This document shows positions 11,320-22,847 of a stretch of DNA of 64,000 bases, piece after piece. The notes beneath the pieces were generated by a model. It worked only from the letters and a program-made list of their open reading frames with translations, was not told where the DNA came from and searched no databases. Position numbers and translations under genes: made by a program. This stretch comes from Akebia trifoliata (Eukaryota; Streptophyta; Magnoliopsida; Ranunculales; Lardizabalaceae). The stretch lies in contig CM030706.1 in assembly GCA_017979445.1 (NCBI GenBank), positions 23,019,884-23,083,883 on the forward strand. The letters run 5' to 3'. The first letter of the stretch is position 1. Every line of letters begins with the position of its first letter.

Positions 11320-12146
11320 TGTCAACAATAAATTTCAACAAATCTACCTCGAGATTTGTGAAATATAATCGTAAATGATTTTATTGATTTTTGATGAAAA
11401 GTAGATACAGATCTCAGTGTTTCCTCTAATTAATAGTCAAATACAAAAAGGTGATGATGATGTATATAATTTTCTTCTCTCCGGGCTTCGCACTTTATCG
11501 GTTGAGAAGGATGTTTGGACGGTGGCTTTACTTTGTGCTTGATCTTTTGTAAAGGCTTCTGTAGATTTTCTTCTCTCCGGACTTCGCGCTTTATCGATTG
11601 AGAATATTTTTTTGACTTCTAGAGAAGGGCTTTATGCTTGATCTTCTCTTTAGTCGAAGTCTGAATCTTTGAAGAACCTTGCTTTGTCTTTGGAGGAGGG
11701 CTTGAAAGCTTTTTCTTCTTTAGAGGGAGAGCTTCTGTCTTCTGAGAGAAAGTGATCCCGATCCCCTCTCAATGAGAGAGGTTCTTGTATTTATAGACTA
11801 AAAGGTAATTTAGCTTTCCAATTATACCCCAACTTAAAGAGATTTAATTGATTTGTTTAAAAGGCTAAATTTGTCCAAATCCAATTTTAAGGATTTCATG
11901 GATCATTATTGGGCCAAATTCTTTGTTTGGGTGTAGGGCCCAATATTTAACGTATGGATCACTTGGTCTTATTTAGATCATGGGTTTTATCTGTGAAAAC
12001 CCAAAATCTAAGATTGCTAGGAGCACATTCCCAATTAATGGACTCAATTTGGATACAAGGTCCATTTATAACTTTAACGAATTTTTTTTTTATTTTTTTT
12101 TTTTTTAAAAATTTGTGAAGGCCTCCTTAAAATTTAGGTGCCTACA
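11320..12146 (-). repeat. 3' LTR of nested Tat element (827 bp)
   Basis: Nearly identical to 27280-28103. On the plus strand it starts TGTCAACAATAAATTTC and ends AGGTGCCTACA. In sense, a TATA box (TATAAATACAAG) lies near 11793. It contains a duplicated internal block, CTTCTCTCCGG, at 11474 and 11570 (96 bp apart). The T-run at 12082-12106 is longer than in the other LTR. Confidence 0.92.
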
Positions 12147-12160
12147 AATGCCCCCTCAAG
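12147..12160 (-). promoter_or_regulatory. Polypurine tract of nested Tat element
   Basis: In sense: CCTTGAGGGGGCATT directly before TGTAGG of the 3' LTR. This is the expected plus-strand DNA priming site and fixes the element's orientation. Confidence 0.85.
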
Positions 12161-15074
12161 GATGTGTTATTGAAAACGTAGTTGAAGTTGGTACATCCTT
12201 GACTATGTTGATAATTAAAATTTGAAGAACATCCGACCACGTGTCCTTGAAATTTTGTTTTAGAACTACCGTATGTGCTTAGGAACTTGTAGTTCGGTTT
12301 GGACAATTGTTTTGGAGTACTTTGATGAGATAAAGTGGGAGTGGTGTATTATTTATCCTCAAATATCCAGATTTAGAACTTAGTGTATCCGAGATATATA
12401 AAATAAAACCCCCCAAAATATCTAAAACTTGTGTGCTGGAGTTGTATTGGATCAAGCCCTTCAAAATATCCAAACTCATATTTTGTAGTGGCTAAGATGC
12501 ATACTCAAAATTTGTATATCCGATTAACATGAGATCATTCCTCAAAAAGTATCCTACATCAAAACTTGTGTACCTGAACTGCATATGCAACCTAATAACT
12601 TTGGGATGTACGGGATCATACCCCCATCTTCTCATTTTCTTTTATCAACAGCACCTTCACCTGTAAAGTCTTGGTGTTTTGAGATGTACGGGATCAACCC
12701 CAACTTTTTCATTTTCTTTGTTCAACAGCACCTTGTATTGTGGTGTATATATATATTTTTTTAAAAACTAAACCACATAGCTCTAGATGCCTCAAGAGGA
12801 CGTACACGTATGCAACTCAACTCAACACTGCACACTAACCAAATACCATTAATCCTTCCACTTTAATATGATTTTGTTTTTACTGTCTCCTCCTTCATGT
12901 CTTCAACAAAAAAAATGATTTAAGAAGACTTCTTCTATACGGTTGGTGTAATCCGATCGCCTTTAATTCTCATCATTTTTTTTTAACCATTGAGGTTTAA
13001 CATTAGAAGTTGGGTGTGTTAATGTAAAAAGTAACAACAACAAAAACCCAAAACTTCTCCTTTCAGATCGTTCCTGAATTATGTTTTTTTATTTTGACGA
13101 ATCTCATATTTCTTTTAGGCGAAAATCTGTAGAGAGATCCAGAATTCATGACTACGGATCTTGCGAGTTGAGCAAGATCTCAAGAAAACGTTATGGAAAC
13201 ATCTTACTTATTGATACAGCAACATCGAACTCTTCGAGACCAAACCTTCACCTTGCTCATTAATGTAGGAAGAACATAATTAAATGATGGAGATTTGATC
13301 AGAGTTTCTTGATTTCAACGGTATGATCCAATTTTTTTCAAGATCAAATAGCAGAAATTACCATGTTGTTTGATCGTTCTTTCAAGATAAAGATCAACAT
13401 CGAGATTTATCCATCGAGAGAGAAGGAATTGATCGAGAGAACGGTGACTTCTTTGATTCCTCAACCCTGTCTACGATAATCCTTGAGTTCTCCACTACTG
13501 TTCCATTTGTTTCTTCATCACCAATTTGCCTCGACGAATTTTTTTCTTCAATGTTGGACGACGAGACTAGGTTCTTTTTGGATTGACGAATCTACGATGA
13601 TTGAAATCGAGAGATTTTTCTTATTTATTTATAAAGAAAATCAGACGGAGCTTTTTCACTCCGTCTCAAACATCACAATCGATTTCAAGAAGGACTTCTT
13701 TCTACACACGATTGTTGTAGTTAGATCGAAATAAAACAAAAATTATTTATTTATTTATTTTTTCTATATTCAAAGAAGGATTTTTTTTTTCAAATACCAA
13801 CAAACGGATTTAAGAAGGATTCTTTTTCTACAAACCAAGCACGCAACTGTTGTAGATGGTCAGTCCTATTGAAACAATGAAATTTCCCTGTTTTTCAATG
13901 AAGCTTTTTCAATTCTTATCAAACACCAACAGTCGGGTTTAAGAAGGACTCCTTCTTTAAACGGATCTCACAATCATCCAAGAAATTGAGAAATTGGTTG
14001 CGCTTGGGATATTCTTCTAGATTTCCGTCGATTAGAGAGTCTTCTTCAGCAAAAATTCTTTTATAAATTATATAATCAGTGCTCCCCTTTTTTCTCACTT
14101 AATTACTTCCTCTTATTCTCCTTTTGAGCATTGCGAAGGGAAATGTATTAGAGAAGACTCTTTCTTGCTAGAAACATGTCATACAACTCTTCTTCGTTGA
14201 ACATCGAACTTGGTTCCTTTTAGATTGAAGAAAATTCATCTCTTGCTACGTGAAGGCATAAGCCATTGGAGCAGTGATCTTCACAGGATCAAGGTATTGT
14301 TACCTATTTCTTGATTTGGGCAATGATCTTTACAGCAAGGTATTCCCTTTTTTTTTTGTTGATTGTTTTTTTGCTAAGAAAATGGGGTATGTGCATCCCT
14401 ATGTTTTCTTTTTCTCTCTTGTCTTCTTCGTCTATTATATTCTCCTTTTAAAAAATAAAAAATAAACAGGGCTATGCCACCCTGATTTGCTTGTGTTGTC
14501 CATACATGCACCTTTCAATACTTACCTCGCAGCCCCTTCTTCCCTTCTGATCTTTTTTTTTATATATATTAAGAGCTTCAGCAATTTCGAATAGCATCTT
14601 CTTCTGTCAATCACAATGAACTAAGACTTTCATCCATTTCTAGTGAAACTTTTAGGATTCTCCATTGATTTAAATAGGACTCTTGAATCGGAATCCTTTG
14701 TTGATTTGAATTTGAACCTTCCTATGTTCTTTTCCAATCAAAATTAAAATTCTCGAGCATCATAAACTTGAAGATGTTGTTCTCTTTCTTTTACTTTGTT
14801 TATACATTTTTTTTTCAGGTTTTCTCTTGAGTTTTGGAACGTGAACGGAAACTAAGAGTTTTAATCCTTGTTATTGCTTCTCAGTCACTTAGAGTATCTC
14901 GGCAACTTAAAGCTTCAGTCTCTGTTATTACCAAAACAAAGTAATCTCCTAAACTTGAAAATTTTAATACTTTTTGTTCTTGTATACAATGATTTGCAAC
15001 ATGGTGTATTAATTAAGAAATTAAGAACTATTAATGTCCGTTAAATGACTATATTTGTTAATCATGTTTGGGAC
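12161..15074. other. Non-coding interior between 3' LTR and repeat array; probable upstream region of PMD gene
   Basis: No reliable gene. A two-copy tandem duplication of about 77 bp lies at 12600-12745 (GATGTACGGGATCA ... CAACAGCACCTT). Imperfect repeats of TTTAAGAAGGA(C/T)TCTTTT with ACGATTGTTGTAG-like sequence lie at 13650-13990. Pyrimidine-rich stretches and possible splice donors are present. Since the PMD gene points away from here, this may be its promoter and leader (inference). Confidence 0.5.
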
Positions 15075-15925
15075 GAACACTGTTGACTTGTCAAAAGAAT
15101 TGCATAATGAGATATGTACCCGTAGAAGAACCATGCGACGAGAAATTTGTCCAGCTAGTTGGCCAATCTCTAAAGCAACTGTTCATCAGTAATGCTTAGG
15201 AATGGACAACGTCAATTGGCTGACAAACATCAATTGGCTTACAAAATCACGAGACTCAAGATTTGTATAAGTAGAAGATCCATGCGACGACCTATTTATC
15301 TAGCTAATTGACCAATCTCTAAAGCAGCTGTTCATTAGTAGCGCTTAAGAATGGACAATGTCAACTGACTGACAAACGTCAATTTGCTAGAATAATCACT
15401 TGACGTGAGATTTGTTCACACAAAATAACCATGCGACGAGCCATTTGTCCAATCGGTTGGTCAATCTCTAAAGCAACTGTTTATCAGTAATGCTTAGGAA
15501 TGGACAACGTCAACTGACTGACAGACATCAATTGGCTTGTAGAATCATGAGACTCAAGATTTGTATACGTAGAAAATCCATGCGATGACCTATTTGTCTA
15601 GCTAGTTGGCCAATCTCTAAAGCATTTGTTAATTAGTAGTGCTTAAGAATGGACAACGTCAACTGGCTAACAAACGTCAATTGGCCAGAATAATCATTTG
15701 ACGTAAGATTTGTGCACACAAAATAACCATGCGACGAGCCATTTGTCCAGTCGATTGGCCAATCTCTAAAGTAACTGTTTATCAGTAATGTTTAGGAGTG
15801 GACAACGTCAACTGACTGACAAACGTCAATTAGCTTGCAGAATCACGAGATTCAAGATTTGTTCATGTAGAAGTATCATGTGACAAACCATTTGTACATG
15901 CCAGTTGGCTAATCTCTAGCACCAT
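15075..15925. repeat. 149-bp tandem array with alternating subtypes
   Basis: CCATGCGACGA or variants recur at 15131, 15281, 15429, 15578, 15727 and 15876 (spacing 150, 148, 149, 149, 149). Odd units read GACGAG(A/C)(A/C)ATTTGTCCA with ACTGTT(C/T)ATCAGTAATG. Even units read GA(C/T)GACCTATTT(A/G)TCTAGCTA with TTCATTAGTAGCGCTTAAG or similar. The array is therefore a two-monomer higher-order repeat of about 298 bp. It ends about 140 bp upstream of the PMD gene's first exon. Confidence 0.92.
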
Positions 15926-16050
15926 AGCATTATTGAATATGATGGATTTTTTATTCATACTCTTATATACTTTTAGTCAATGTGACATTAGTACTTAGTG
16001 AGACTTTTTTCTTTTTGAATAAATGTGTTTATTCTTTTTTTTTCGTTGTA

Positions 16051-16061
16051 ATTTCGCAGAG
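16051..16061 (+). promoter_or_regulatory. Probable 3' splice site before first PMD coding exon
   Basis: A long T-rich tract (16025-16050) leads to ATTTCGCAG|AG and the ATG follows at 16062. A matching 5' exon was not identified; one may lie upstream, possibly across the tandem array. Confidence 0.4.
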
Positions 16062-19000
16062 ATGGCTAGGGACACTCTTTCCAAAGGTTCAAGGAATGAG
16101 AATCGTTTCAAGCAAAACTTACCGCATGAAGGTTGGGTAGATGACCATGTAGATCCTTCTCAGAAAGGAAATTGGCTTTGTTTTCCCCATGTTATGATAT
16201 CTGATCATTCAAGAGGAGGAAACATTTCATCTATGGAGCTGAAACTTGCAGTGCATACACCGATGACTGGTGCTTTGAAGGCACATGATACAGAAAGGGA
16301 CACATCACTTGATTTGACAGCTTTGAGTGAATATCCTTCAAGAGTTGACCTACTTCCTAGAGATGAGATTGATACGGAGTGTTAGCCATCTTTATGTCAT
16401 CCTCCACATCATGATCAAACTAGAGGCTATTTTGGTGTAGAAAATCATGGAACGTTTCACTCAATGGGGTTCAGATATTGATACTCGAGGTAACATTCGA
16501 TATCTCAGTGGTTTTTGGGACTGGAGCTGGGATGTGAGCCATAAACTACAAAGCAGAAAGTCGACAGCTTCCCTTAGTGAAGTTATATTTGTAGCTAGTA
16601 AGGAGTACAGTCATCCTAATGATATGTATCGGGCTTTGTGTGAGTTTTGGTGTCCCGAGACCAATACTTTTGTGACAGGTCATGGGGAAGTTGGCATTTC
16701 TTTATGGGAAATACAGAAGATTTCTGGGCTTTTTATCATAGGTGAGTATTATGAAGAAGTGGTGCCCAGTTTTAATGAACTCATGGGTTGCCATGGTGTT
16801 TCAGGACTTCCTCTTTCTTGTCAATATCTATTCAAGGCATATGCTTTACTGATTCTAAAAAAGGGAGTGATTGTATTAGCCACAGTGAGTGGCTTGATTT
16901 TTGGTATACTAAAGCTGAATGAATTTCTAATCCTCGTCTGATAGTAGAGTATAAATAAAGGGTAAAATCATTCTACATTAATCGTAACGGCCGTTAGTAT
17001 CCTAGAACAAAATTACGAAGACCCTTTTCTTCTCCAGTTAGTTTGGCTAAGGGGGGTCTTGAAGAGGGAGAGAATCAATTTATCAGACTTGATTTTCCTG
17101 TGAATCAGAATGTCGAAGATGAAGCTATGATAACTGCATATATCTCATTGTGGTTGTGTCGTTTTGTTTTCCCTTACGAGGATGGTGATGTTCTTCATCC
17201 AGGCACTTTCAAGGTAGCAGTGTTGATGGCGCGAGGTACTATATTCAGCTTGGTACCTTCACTTCTGTGTTGTTTATACAAAAGTTTAACTCAGACTTAT
17301 TGGGGTATGAAAACACAGAAAGTTGTAGGTGTTTCCACGAGTTATTGCCCCCTTCATTATTTGTTTGGGTGGGTTGGACTTCATTTTCCTCGGAGAGTAT
17401 TTGGTGACCTTGATACTGATTTTGGACCTCCGTATTTGATTCGCACAAGTGGTGTCTCCAACTCATACTTTTGTTGGGAAGATAGTGCCAAGGATGCAAG
17501 GGATCTAATCATCACCATGAATTCTAATGATTTTAAATGGCATCCTGAGGAAGTTTGGCCATCAAAAGGTCATAGATGGCTATGGACTTATAATGATGAT
17601 GATCCTTCTGATATTCAAGCTTTCATGATAAGCTGTCATCCTGGATTTGTGGTATTTCGATATGGTAAAGTTTGCGAGGTGGAAATGTATAGTCCTCATA
17701 GGTTTGCTCGTCAACAAGGCTTTCGTCAACGTATCCCTAGAACTCCAATTCCTTTTACAAGATCTGTGGATATGATAGAGGTACACAGTTTGTGGCTATC
17801 TTTAACCCAGACCAAGAGTCGAGTCAACTTTTTTATTCCTCTTAAAATGCAAGACATGAGTCAGCAATTTGATAAGAGTTATAGGGATTGGTGGGTTCAA
17901 GACGTAGTGCCTCACTTGGATACCCTTGATTTTCGTCTTCTTGAGGATAGCGTCTCCATTCCGAATTTTAATTTTGATGAAAGAAAATGAGTTGAAGATC
18001 ATGAGACACGTTGTACTTTTCTTGCCACGCAAAAACCTTCTCAAAAAAGAAGAATAGAACACACAAATTGATGATATGCAAAATGTCATTACGGAACCTA
18101 GATTGAAATTGTGATTCAAAAAAAAAATTGCCAACTCCAACGACTACTCAAACGGAACGGGCCAACATTATTGGGATAGATGTTGAACAAGCTATTCATA
18201 GATCAAGTCCTGTGGATTCTTTGAAGCCTGTTGTTCAGATTGAGCCTAAAGATACGAGTGTGACTCTAGATGGGCAAGAAGCTGAAGTTGAGAATGATGT
18301 GTCTCTTAGGAGAGGTAATTTTACACACTTTTTTTTTCTTTTTTAGAAATGTCACATTTTATATATATATATATATAATCCTTTGTGATTTAATTGTTCT
18401 CACAGAATCATTAACCAATATACACTCCATTACCGATTTGTTCGCCTCAAAGGATTTTGTAGTCCTCCCTGCCTTCTCGGGTATGGGAGATGTTTGGAAT
18501 GTTAGTCATCTTAGTAGGGGGTTTTCAAAATTGGTTAATACTGAAGACCTTTCAAAGAGTGATGGGGACGAGGTTTTTTCATGTCCTCGTCAAAATTCTC
18601 GTGGTACTCCATCAACTTCAACTACACATATGGCTCCTATTGCATTGGCGTTACCTACTTCTAATAAGTTGGTTGATTCATCTGTGATTGCTCCGAAGTC
18701 ACGTAGAAAGCTTACTGTTTCTATCCAAACTCAATAAGCTTCCTTGCATGATAGTGACATCGACTTATGTGTTCAACAAGCATTACATAGAGCTCGTGAT
18801 GAATTCCTTCGATCTAGAGTTGAGTTGATGCTCAATATTGGTTTTTCCAACCTAAGATAATGACAATCTCTTCATATGCCTGCCATCGTCTCTTCGCTCA
18901 AGGATGCTTTCAGAACTGATCCTATGACTTTTGTAAATTTCTTCAAGTTGCTTATAGTTGGAGTAGAGGCGTATCTTTCAAGACGAGAGAGGGCTTTATC

Positions 19001-19373
19001 ATTTTTGTCAACAGATGATAGAGATCTTCAGCTATCCGTCTTAGACCAGGAAGCTCAACCAAAACATCAATCAGTGGATAGTTTACGTACACAATTGATT
19101 AAAGCTAAGGAGAAAAGAGTTGAACTAACTAAACGAGAAGTTGAATTAAAATCCGAGTTGACTCAGATCAAAAAATTGCTACCACAAGTTGCTACTTCTG
19201 AAGAGTCTCTTAGTACCCAAGTTCAAGAAGAGGGGAAGGCTCTACTTACTGTTGAAGCGGAGTGCACTTGTCTATCTAATGCTCCAATCAATGATGATGA
19301 TGAAGTAGCTGCTTGCAAAGTAGAGAGAGAATCTTTGAAGAAGAAGTTTTGGAACCTTACTTCTTTATATTAA
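16062..19373 (+). pseudogene. Plant mobile domain (PMD, MAIN-like) gene, antisense in the retrotransposon, decayed
   Basis: A gene in several open pieces. 16062-16385 is an N-terminal segment (GWVDDHVDPSQKGNW, CFPH). 16447-16941 holds the first half of a PMD: RALCEFWCPETNTF, then GEVGISLWEIQKISGL at residues about 60-95. 17043-17990 is its second half (SLWLCRFVFP, HPGTFKVAVLMARG, YLFGWVGLHFPRR). 18128-18737 is a hydrophilic region with a 91-bp intron. 18876-19373 is a Lys/Glu-rich coiled coil (KAKEKRVELTKREVELK). PMD proteins such as Arabidopsis MAIN and MAIL1 act in the nucleus in gene and transposon silencing, and PMDs are known in retrotransposons. Breaks are a frameshift in the A6 run at 16857-16862, stops at 16920 (TGA), 16956 (TAA) and 16995 (TAG), a frameshift in the A-run near 18118-18127, and stops at 17988, 18735 and about 18858. 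It is not functional as it stands. The domain call is firm; the role in the element is inference. Confidence 0.8.
18315..18405 (+). other. 91-bp GT-AG intron in PMD gene
   Basis: Donor GAGAG|GTAATT, pyrimidine-rich interior with a (TA)n run, acceptor TTCTCACAG. Splicing joins the frame VSLRR to ESLTNIHS without a shift. That makes a real intron much more likely than a chance GT-AG pair. Confidence 0.75.
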
Positions 19374-19376
19374 GTT

Positions 19377-19793
19377 TTATTTATTTATTTATTCATTTTT
19401 TCAATGTATAGGACTTAGGAAATTATAACATTGTTTATTTCGTTTGAAATTAATAAAATTCCTTTATTTCTTTATACAAGTATATATATATATTTTTTGA
19501 TGTGGTTGAACCTGAAGTAACTTTACAAGCTGCCTACATATCCAAAATGGGATCAAACCAGAACGTAGTTCAGATGGAAAATGCTCTAAGTTTTGCCTAG
19601 ACCGCCCTCTCGGGTTTTCAATCTAGCGAGCTTAATTTTTTTTTTGTTGTGGGGACCGTTCACAGTTTTAACTCATGCGGGTCAGGAGTATCATGTAGTT
19701 TAAGCTCATATGCTAATGAACATTGTTAAACAGTTTAGGCTCATGCCGAGGAGTATTGTCAAACATTTTAGGCTTGTGCCAAGGAGCATTCTT
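19377..19793. other. Convergent 3' ends of PMD gene and pol
   Basis: The PMD gene's coding end on the plus strand and the integrase end on the minus strand point at each other here. An AATAAAAT poly(A)-type signal for the PMD gene lies at about 19451. TTTAGGCTTGTGCC-like words repeat at 19690-19790. No coding sequence. Confidence 0.5.
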
Positions 19794-20296
19794 TTAAGCA
19801 TAGTATCGTTTGAGGAATTTGCCGTTGATTGGACCAAGACGTAATCCTTCCGATGTTGCAAGAAGGTATGCACCATTAGTGTATACTTCTTTCACTACAT
19901 GAGGTCCATCCCATGTTGGATCAAACTTCCTTTTAGAACGGTGTGAAAGGATGATTGATCGTTGTATGGCTAAGACTAAATCACCAACTTAAAAGAAATG
20001 TGGTTAAACCTTTTTATTGAATGCACTTGATAGACGGGCTTGGTAACACTCTAGTCGTTGTTGTGCTTCCAATCTCTTTTTGTCCAATGCTTCAAGTTCA
20101 GTCAGACGTAACTTGGCATTCTCATCACAGGTTAAATCTTCTTGGATAACAATCTTTAGGAAGGGATCTGACATTCCAAAGGGAGAACAACTTCAAATCC
20201 ATAAACCAATGAGTAAGGTGTGGCTTGCGTGGGGGTGCGGTATGAGGTTTTGTATGCCCATAATGCTTCCACAATTCATTCATGCCAATCCTTTTT
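19794..20296 (-). pseudogene. Integrase C-terminal region, nested Tat element
   Basis: Minus-strand reading gives VGDLVLA, FDPTWDGPHVVKEVYTNGAY and GPINGKFLKRYYA, ending at TAA 19794-19796. This is the typical C-terminal tail of Tat-lineage integrases and ends pol. Internal stops (for example before VGDLVLA) show it is broken. Confidence 0.8.
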
Positions 20297-20943
20297 CTAT
20301 TCTAAAACAATCTTCTCAAGAAACTTACAAAGAGTTTTGTTGAATGCTTCGGCGAGTCCATTTGCTGCAGTGTTGTACATTGTAGAACATCTCTGCTTAA
20401 TGTTAAACTCCATGCAGAATTGATCTATCAGCGTATTGCTAAAAGATTTCCCATTATTTGTCATGATATATCGTGGAATGCCGTAATGAAAGATGATATT
20501 ATTTTTTATGAAGTCGACTACTATTTCTTTCTTGACCTCTCGAAGGGGAACTGTTTCAGCCCACTTAGAAAAGTAATCTGTTGCAGCGAGGATATAGAGA
20601 TGTTGCCTTAAAGATTTTGGGAGTGGTCTAACGACATCAAGTCCCCACCCGTCAAAGGGCGAAGATGCGATTGTAGGATGCAATGGTTTCGATGGTTGAC
20701 GAATGTAATCCCCATGAAATTGGCAGGTTTTACACCTTTTTACATGGTCTAAAAATCTTTTACCATAGTAGGCCAGTAAAATCCCATCCTTTTTGGACTA
20801 TGATAGAGTTTTGGCCCTAACTGATGTGAACCACACACTCCAGAATGTGCTTCTTCTAAAGCATCTCGGATTTCACCATCTCCGAGACATCTCATTAAGA
20901 TATCGTCGAAAGAGTGACGATATAACTTATCGTTGAAATACAA
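20297..20943 (-). pseudogene. Integrase zinc-binding and catalytic core, nested Tat element
   Basis: 20749-20943 carries the zinc-binding module (LEEAHSGVCGSHQ, then RMGFYWPTM). 20297-20683 is the catalytic core: GLDVVRPLP has the first Asp, and NGLAEAFNKTL has the Glu at the expected 35-residue distance from the second acidic position. That second position, in MTNNGKSF (codon 20456-20458), is Asn where the family has Asp. One transition explains it. With the frame break between the two segments this integrase is predicted inactive. Confidence 0.85.
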
Positions 20944-21111
20944 AAATCAAGGTGCCTTACGACGTATTTTAATTCTATGTTTTAGGTTGTCTGGTAGCTT
21001 CCCATCCTGTAGATAGTCAATAAGTGGCTGTCTCCAATCTTTGACTTCAACTATTTCGACGATGTTTGCTTCGTGCGATTCGTAATTTTCTTCTATCAAA
21101 GAAGGTAGTAC

Positions 21112-21594
21112 CTACCTATGGAAGATAGGGATACTCATTGTCTCTCCTTCTAGCATAGCCAAACTTGTAGCAAGACTAGCTAAAGCGTCGGCCTGCTTGT
21201 TTTCGGATCTTGGTATGTGCTTGATGATGACATCTTCAAACTGACTTAGAAGTTGTGTAGCATACTGGTGATAAGGTACCAACTCATGTTTTCGAACATC
21301 ATACTCTGTTGAGAGCTGGTTGATGACAAGCTGTGAGTCCTCATACAGATAGAGTTGGTGTAACTTCATCTCTAGCCCGAGTTCTAAACTAATGATTAGA
21401 GATTGGTATTCTGCAGCATTGTTTAAACATAATTTCGTCAAAGCAAATGAAAATGGCAATACCTCATTTTGTGCGGTGATAAAAATTACACCTGCCCCTG
21501 CTCCATCTCTTCTAGCTGTACCATCAAAGAATATTCTCCAAGCTGGAAGCATATCAATAGAAAATGCTTCTTCGTTAGGCAAGTCGTGAGACAA
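21112..21594 (-). pseudogene. Archaeal-type RNase H domain (aRNH), nested Tat element
   Basis: About 160 residues. All four acidic positions of an RNase H fold can be seen: FFDGTARRDGAG, NNAAEYQSLI, LYEDSQLVINQL and KQADALASLA. A second RNase H after the usual one, before integrase, is the hallmark of the Tat lineage. This domain is the best preserved part of pol and is open throughout. Confidence 0.88.
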
Positions 21595-21702
21595 TTTCCA
21601 TTCAACTGGAATAGGATGATCAGTATAAAAGTCGGCTAATGCTTGCCCTTTTACAGCCTTTTGAGGGATGTAAATAATTTTGAATTCTGATCAGAGAATG
21701 GC

Positions 21703-21981
21703 CTATTTAGCTAGTCTTCCCAATAAGACTGGCCTTGTCATGATGTACTTGAGTGGATCAGCTCGCGCAGTGAGTCGAACTGTGTGCGATAACATGTAAT
21801 GCCAGAGTTTCTTTATGGCAAAGATAAGCGCTAAACATGTCTTCTCGATGGGTGAATAGTTTACTTCTGCTCCAATAAGAGTTCGACTCAAGTAGTAAAG
21901 TGCACCTACTTTTCTTTCATCATTTTCTTGAGCCAACAATGCTCCTAGTGACATTTCTTGCGTACTAATATAAAGAATCAA
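21703..21981 (-). pseudogene. First RNase H domain of pol, nested Tat element
   Basis: Contains SLGALLAQENDE, LYYLSRTLIGAE, NYSPIEKTCLALIFA and HTVRLTARADPLKY. This is the standard Gypsy RNase H that follows the reverse transcriptase thumb. The upstream connection (21982-22124) is in another frame. Confidence 0.85.
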
Positions 21982-22124
21982 TGGCTTCTCAAGAATTGGT
22001 GCGGAAAGAACAGGAGGCTTGAGAAGATACTCCTCGATACTTTTCAGAGCATTCTCACAAGCTTCATCCTATTCAAATGATGTATCTTTCTTCATCAATT
22101 GACTAAAGGGATGACAACGTCTAG

Positions 22125-22823
22125 TTAAGTTTGAAATGAACCTACGAATGTAAGCAAGCCGGCCTCGTAGACTTTTGAGTTCACGAATATTCTTTGGTGC
22201 GGGCATCTTTTGAATGGCTTCAATCTTGTTTCGATCAATTTCAATATCACGAATCCCAAAAACTTACCCAAGGTAACTCCAAAAGCATATTTCAATGGAT
22301 TCATCTTGAGCTGATACCATCGTAATCTGTCGAAGGTATCACATAGATGTTGTAAATGATCTTCTCTTTTCTTGGACTTTACTATCAAGTCATCAACATA
22401 ACATTCCACCTTGTCATGTAACATATCATCAAAGATTTTCTGCATAGCTCATTGGTAAGTGGCACCAGCATTCTTAAGTCCAAAAGGTATAACTTTGTAA
22501 CAATATATACCTTTTGGGATACGAAAAGCTGTGAGCTCCTCGTCTTTTGACGACATTCGAATTTGATTGTGACCAGAAGATCCATCCATGAAAGACAAAG
22601 CTTCATGTCCTGTAGTCGCATCAACCATAAGTTCTATGATTGAGAGTGGAAAATCATCTTTTAGACATGCATCATTCAAGTCGTGAAAATCGACACATAC
22701 TCGAATCTGTCTATTCTTCTTTCTTACTAGAACTATGTTGAAAATCCAAGTTGGATATTTTACTTCTCGGATGAAGCTAGCTTCGATCAATTTGTTGACC
22801 TCTGTCTCAATTTGTGGTACCAA
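22125..22823 (-). pseudogene. Reverse transcriptase domain, nested Tat element
   Basis: Fingers and palm lie at 22449-22823: IRVCVDFHDLND and ALSFMDGSSGHNQI with the first catalytic Asp, then GIYCYKVIPFGLKNAGATYQ. The catalytic YVDD is intact at about 22387-22400 (ECYVDDLIVKS). An in-frame TGA at 22446-22448 interrupts the domain between these parts, at a position that is normally Arg. After GKFLGFVI (about 22250) the frame shifts, so the thumb is garbled. Broken but well recognisable. Confidence 0.9.
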
Positions 22824-22847
22824 TTCTGGTCAAAAATGACGTTGTAC

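Noticed and set aside
17245..17786. Minus-strand open frames opposite the PMD second half
   Set aside because: Shadows of the PMD coding strand; no sensible protein.
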